From positions 1 to 15,190 of the forward strand of contig CBDUUP010000064.1 in assembly GCA_965370435.1 (NCBI GenBank): a stretch of 15,190 bases of DNA, given 5' to 3'. This document shows positions 13,710 through 15,190 of the stretch, piece after piece. The position numbers and the translations under genes were made by a program. The stretch is from CBDUUP01 sp965370435. Its GTDB lineage: Bacteria; Chloroflexota; Anaerolineae; Anaerolineales; UBA11579. Below the pieces are notes generated by a model. That model saw nothing but the letters and a program-made list of their open reading frames with translations. It was not told the origin of the DNA and did no database searches. The first letter of the stretch is position 1, and every line of letters starts with the position of its first letter.

Positions 13710-14603
13710 ATGAACCCATATCTCGCCCTCATGCAGCGCTTGCACAATGGCGACCGCATCTTGATTGACGGGGCTACGGGCACTGAAATCGAACGGCGCG
13801 GGGTTCCCATGGTAGACGACGGATGGAATGGGGGCGGCGCTTTGACCCATCCCGACATTGTGCGCCAGGTCCATGAGGACTACATTCGCAGCGGCGCCCA
13901 AATTGTGATTTCCAACACCTTTTCAACCTCTCGCCACGTCTTGCAAGATGCCGGTCTTGAAGAGCATTTCGAGATGCTCAACCGGCGCGGTGTTGAGCTG
14001 GCGCGAGAAGCGCGAACGAATCTGAAGGCGTCCAATGTATTGGTGGCAGGCGGCATCACCCATTCATCTTTTACCGATAAAATTCCACGGCGTGACCAAC
14101 TTCAAGTGAACGCTGAAGAACAAGCGGCAATTATGGCGGATGCAGGCGCTGACTTGATCATGCTGGAAATGATGATGGATGTAGAGCGGATGCTGATCAT
14201 GCTGGCGGCGGCTCAAAAGAGCGGTCTGCCCGTGTGGGTTGGCTTTAGCTGCAACGTGGATGATCTAGGCGTTGTGCGTTTGCTGCATGGCCCCACGCTG
14301 GCGGAAGGCATCGAGGCCATAAAGGATAAAGATGTGCCCCTGGTGAGCCTTATGCACACGGAGGTCGAAGATATCCCTGCGTGTTTAGATGTTTTGCAAG
14401 CGAACTGGGCAGGCCCCATTGGAGTGTATGCTCATTCGGGGACCTTTGTGGCCCCAAACTGGGTGTTTGATGACACCATCTCACCTGAGGCGTATGCGTC
14501 TGCGGCCAAGACTTGGGCGCAGCGCGGGGTTCAAGTGATTGGCGGCTGCTGTGGTATCGGGAGTGAACATATCGCCATGCTGAAACAGATTGTGGATAAA
14601 TAG
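13710..14603 (+). CDS. Homocysteine S-methyltransferase-family protein
   Basis: The 297-residue TIM-barrel protein begins with the family signature ILIDGATGTEIERRGVP (17-33). It carries SNTFSTSRHVL (68-78) and ends with IGGCCGIGSEHI (277-288), whose Cys280 and Cys281 are two of the three zinc ligands. The first zinc cysteine, usually in a GxNC motif, is not there: the aligned stretch reads LVSLMHTEVEDI (211-222), with His216 in that place. It may still bind zinc through His-Cys-Cys or use another thiol acceptor. The family moves a methyl group from S-methylmethionine, betaine or similar donors to homocysteine. The ATG is set by AAGGAG (13696-13701), eight bases upstream. It stands alone on the plus strand, divergent from the IS-interrupted operon. 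Confidence 0.88.
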   Translation: MNPYLALMQRLHNGDRILIDGATGTEIERRGVPMVDDGWNGGGALTHPDIVRQVHEDYIRSGAQIVISNTFSTSRHVLQDAGLEEHFEMLNRRGVELAREARTNLKASNVLVAGGITHSSFTDKIPRRDQLQVNAEEQAAIMADAGADLIMLEMMMDVERMLIMLAAAQKSGLPVWVGFSCNVDDLGVVRLLHGPTLAEGIEAIKDKDVPLVSLMHTEVEDIPACLDVLQANWAGPIGVYAHSGTFVAPNWVFDDTISPEAYASAAKTWAQRGVQVIGGCCGIGSEHIAMLKQIVDK

Positions 14604-14637
14604 AGACCTCCCTCAATCTGGATCATAGACAAAAACC

Positions 14638-14657
14638 GAACCAAGATGACTTGGTTC
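14638..14657 (+). terminator. Hairpin after the homocysteine methyltransferase gene
   Basis: GAACCAAG-ATGA-CTTGGTTC is a perfect eight-pair stem 34 bases after the stop codon. It has no T-tract, so its role as a terminator is uncertain. Confidence 0.35.
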
Positions 14658-14672
14658 AGTTCGGGTCTTATG

Positions 14673-14841
14673 GGGTGTATTTCGGTTTTGGGGGAAAGTT
14701 TGCGCGACACAGCGACTAAAGTCGCACCAACAACTGCGAAGTCCGCCCTTCGGCGGACTAAAACATGGTCAAGTCGGCGCAGGCCGACTTCGTAAACGTA
14801 AGCGACTTTAGTCACTCAAACCCCCAAACTGAAATGCACCC
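14673..14841. mobile_element. 169-bp MITE-like palindromic element
   Basis: Ends: GGGTGTATTTCGGTTTTGGG on the left; from the right, on the complement, GGGTGCATTTCAGTTTGGGG. A perfect 9-bp direct repeat, GGTCTTATG, flanks it at 14664-14672 and 14842-14850. Inside, GACTAAAGTCGC (14714-14725) is inverted as GCGACTTTAGTC (14802-14813). Two further hairpins lie between: GTCCGCC-CTTC-GGCGGAC (14741-14758) and AAGTCGGC-GCAG-GCCGACTT (14771-14790). No coding capacity is present. Terminal repeats plus a 9-bp duplication indicate a non-autonomous element moved by a transposase encoded elsewhere. Confidence 0.8.
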
Positions 14842-14874
14842 GGTCTTATGGGGTTTGATGGTCGAAGTTTAGGC

Positions 14875-15190
14875 TCAGGTTTTTGCCGGTTTATGGGCCT
14901 TGAAAACAATCGCCTGCATGGGCGCTTCAAGCGGTGGAGGACCGAATCTCTGGGTGATTTCGCCGGCTACTTTGTCTATCACTTCATTAATGTCTCCCCC
15001 GCGGGCAGGTATCTGCAAGGAAAGTGGATTTCCCATGATGAATCCTAGGGGGATATTTTCTGCGCTTTCGGTTTTGATGGTGCGAGGGAGTACGGCAATT
15101 TCGAGGTCGCCAAAGCCTGCTATTCCCAAAATTCGTTGTAAGTGTTCAGGGGGTCAAAAGAAGGATCTGCTCAACGGGGAGCAATGAAGG
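14875..15190 (-). pseudogene. C-terminal part of a class I SAM-dependent methyltransferase, apparently frameshifted (5' part outside window)
   Basis: From the right edge the frame reads PSLLPVEQILLLTP and hits TGA at a run of five Gs on the plus strand (15149-15153). Dropping one base there continues smoothly as EHLQRILGIAGFGDLEIAV to the stop at 14875. The later stretch has NIPLGFIMGNPLSLQIPARG, RFGPPPLEAPMQAIVFKA and a short tail. From memory this matches the C-terminal end of Methyltransf_11/25-type proteins (GNP...RGGD...FG.P..APMQA). The SAM-binding motif lies outside the window, so the assignment rests on the C-terminal block. The frameshift may be real decay or an assembly error in the homopolymer. 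It converges on the homocysteine methyltransferase gene. Confidence 0.6.

Overview
The window is about 15 kb of GC-rich bacterial DNA. It has short intergenic gaps, several small operons with 4-base stop/start overlaps, and many intergenic repeats. The Thr-Pro-rich lipoprotein, the REP-like and CACGAAG-type repeats, the IS481-like element and the overall gene style suggest a Chloroflexota bacterium, perhaps Anaerolineae. That assignment is inference; there is no rRNA or marker gene here.

Left part (1-1900). A minus-strand gene for a cyclic-nucleotide-binding protein runs off the left edge. Its linker predicts a C-terminal SpoIIE-type phosphatase outside the window. Next come a minus-strand lipoprotein of unknown function and a hairpin-rich REP-like repeat. 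Then (1961-4474) there is a tight plus-strand operon of three genes: a cysteine hydrolase of the isochorismatase superfamily, a thioredoxin-reductase-like flavoprotein without its CxxC, and an RlmN/Cfr-like radical SAM enzyme without the RlmN N-terminal domain. It ends in an 8-bp tandem repeat and a strong intrinsic terminator. This operon is the best candidate for an undescribed system: a flavoprotein may feed electrons to a radical SAM enzyme that keeps the methyl-carrier cysteine.

Middle (4640-9474). A minus-strand PadR regulator and a small two-helix membrane protein share a near-consensus promoter with a duplicated GTATAATAC box. Divergent from them are an ArsR-like regulator and two tandem paralogous MFS exporters. 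A long hairpin lies in the gap before the first exporter. This block looks like two regulator/efflux-type cassettes.

Right part (9520-13491). A minus-strand operon encodes an alpha/beta hydrolase, an NAD-dependent epimerase/reductase and a GNAT acetyltransferase. A complete 1502-bp IS481-like element (11984-13485) with a 6-bp target duplication sits just upstream of the hydrolase ribosome binding site, between the operon and its probable original promoter. Its transposase gene carries one in-frame stop. Beyond it (13710-14603) is a homocysteine S-methyltransferase-family gene. A 169-bp MITE-like palindromic element with a 9-bp target duplication follows, and then the C-terminal part of a class I methyltransferase, with a probable one-base frameshift, at the right edge.
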